A DNA stretch of 64,000 nucleotides from Brasilonema sp. UFV-L1. Its GTDB lineage: Bacteria > Cyanobacteriota > Cyanobacteriia > Cyanobacteriales > Nostocaceae. The stretch lies in assembly GCF_012912105.1 (NCBI RefSeq), contig NZ_QMEA01000002.1, forward strand, positions 1-64,000, given 5' to 3'. The translations under genes were made by a program, and so were the position numbers. The notes below the pieces were generated by a model that was not told where the DNA came from, ran no database searches, and saw only the letters and a list, made by a program, of their open reading frames with translations. Below are positions 63,586 to 64,000 of the stretch, piece after piece. Each line of letters opens with the position of its first letter. Positions within the stretch are counted from its first letter, which is position 1.

Positions 63586-64000
63586 ATGAATGTTGAAGAA
63601 GTTCTCAACTTTACTGACGCCTTAATCTTCGTAAAGAAGGGCAAACATCTAAGTGACGTTCAACGGCTAATAATTCAAGCAGCTTGGTCTGGGACACGTC
63701 AGGGTTATGACCAGATAGCACAAGCAAATGGCTATTCCCCTAATTACCTCAAGCAAGATGCAGGCCCCAAGTTATGGCAACTACTTTCAGATGTCTTTGG
63801 GGAAAAGATTAAAAAAAGTAATTTTCGCGCCACAGTAGAGCGACAAGCGGGTCTAGTGTCCCATGAAGGTGGAGTCATTGATCAAGACCAAATCTGTGTG
63901 ACTGAGCGATGCCAAGATTGGGGCGAAGCACCTGATGTTTCGATTTTCTATGGTCGTAACGACGAACTGACTGAGCTAAAACAATGGATTGTGACTGAGC
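63586..64000 (+). CDS. STAND-type NTPase (vMAP/HTH N-terminus), truncated by the window end
   Basis: The first 138 residues are visible. An N-terminal helical HTH-like domain (VEEVLNFTDALIFVKKGKHLSDVQRLIIQAAWSGTRQGYDQIAQANGYSPNYLKQD, in pieces; then LWQLLSDVFGEKIKKSNFRATVERQ) matches that of cyanobacterial NB-ARC proteins with WD40 or TPR repeats. It is followed by DWGEAPDVSIFYGRNDELTELKQWI, the linker before the P-loop. The nucleotide-binding site and effector lie beyond the window. Such proteins are candidates for conflict or defence signalling. Confidence 0.8.
   Translation, partial: MNVEEVLNFTDALIFVKKGKHLSDVQRLIIQAAWSGTRQGYDQIAQANGYSPNYLKQDAGPKLWQLLSDVFGEKIKKSNFRATVERQAGLVSHEGGVIDQDQICVTERCQDWGEAPDVSIFYGRNDELTELKQWIVTE

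Overview
The window comes from a filamentous, probably heterocyst-forming cyanobacterium (Nostocales; Nostoc, Scytonema or Tolypothrix are plausible relatives). The evidence is a HetZ-type differentiation regulator, a CcmK carboxysome shell protein, a helical carotenoid protein, PRC-barrel/DUF2382 stress proteins, many GCGATCGC (HIP1) octamers, and dense small palindromic repeats of the kind known as small dispersed repeats in Nostoc. Genes lie on both strands in short units, with long gaps between them.

Layout. 0-1.7 kb: a degenerate patch with two dead transposase remnants and palindromes, then tRNA-Lys(CTT). 1.8-8.5 kb: a lipoprotein methyltransferase, ccmK4-type shell gene, family 2 glycosyltransferase, hetZ and an M61 aminopeptidase. 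8.6-16.4 kb: rubredoxin overlapping an antisense monooxygenase gene, a sterol-desaturase-family protein, a beta-helix protein, a GH31 glucosidase and surE. 16.5-24.6 kb: a sugar-phosphate transferase, an ABC exporter, galE and a TauE/SafE membrane protein with a periplasmic partner. 24.9-33.8 kb: an M28 peptidase, a two-gene unit of carboxymuconolactone-decarboxylase-like protein plus adenylate cyclase, a proline aminopeptidase, an LD-carboxypeptidase and an EF-hand protein.

34.1-44.3 kb is a run of stress-type genes: helical carotenoid protein, SDR oxidoreductase, DUF6335, DUF2267, a DJ-1/PfpI-helical fusion, an SRPBCC protein, a secreted LEA-like protein, zinc alcohol dehydrogenase, a Tat-exported Gfo/Idh oxidoreductase, a cupin and manganese catalase. 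Two PRC-barrel/DUF2382 proteins at 56-58 kb belong to the same functional theme. A manganese/zinc-type ABC transporter (53.1-55.9 kb) would fit with metal supply to the catalase, as an inference.

44.3-48.9 kb is a genomic graveyard. It holds a broken tnpB, a dnaX fragment with an in-frame stop, an intact ribbon-helix-helix/Uma2 cassette with palindromic operator candidates, and one dead DDE transposase gene cut by at least five small elements, some nested in each other. These elements belong to several hairpin families. In at least three families the copies differ at stem positions, yet base pairing is kept in both arms. This repeat system is the most unusual content of the window.

The right end (58-64 kb) has about 1.4 kb of gene-free DNA with a strong three-way-junction fold, an uncharacterised HExxH protein, an FHA-bearing Ser/Thr kinase, and the start of a STAND-type NTPase that runs off the window.
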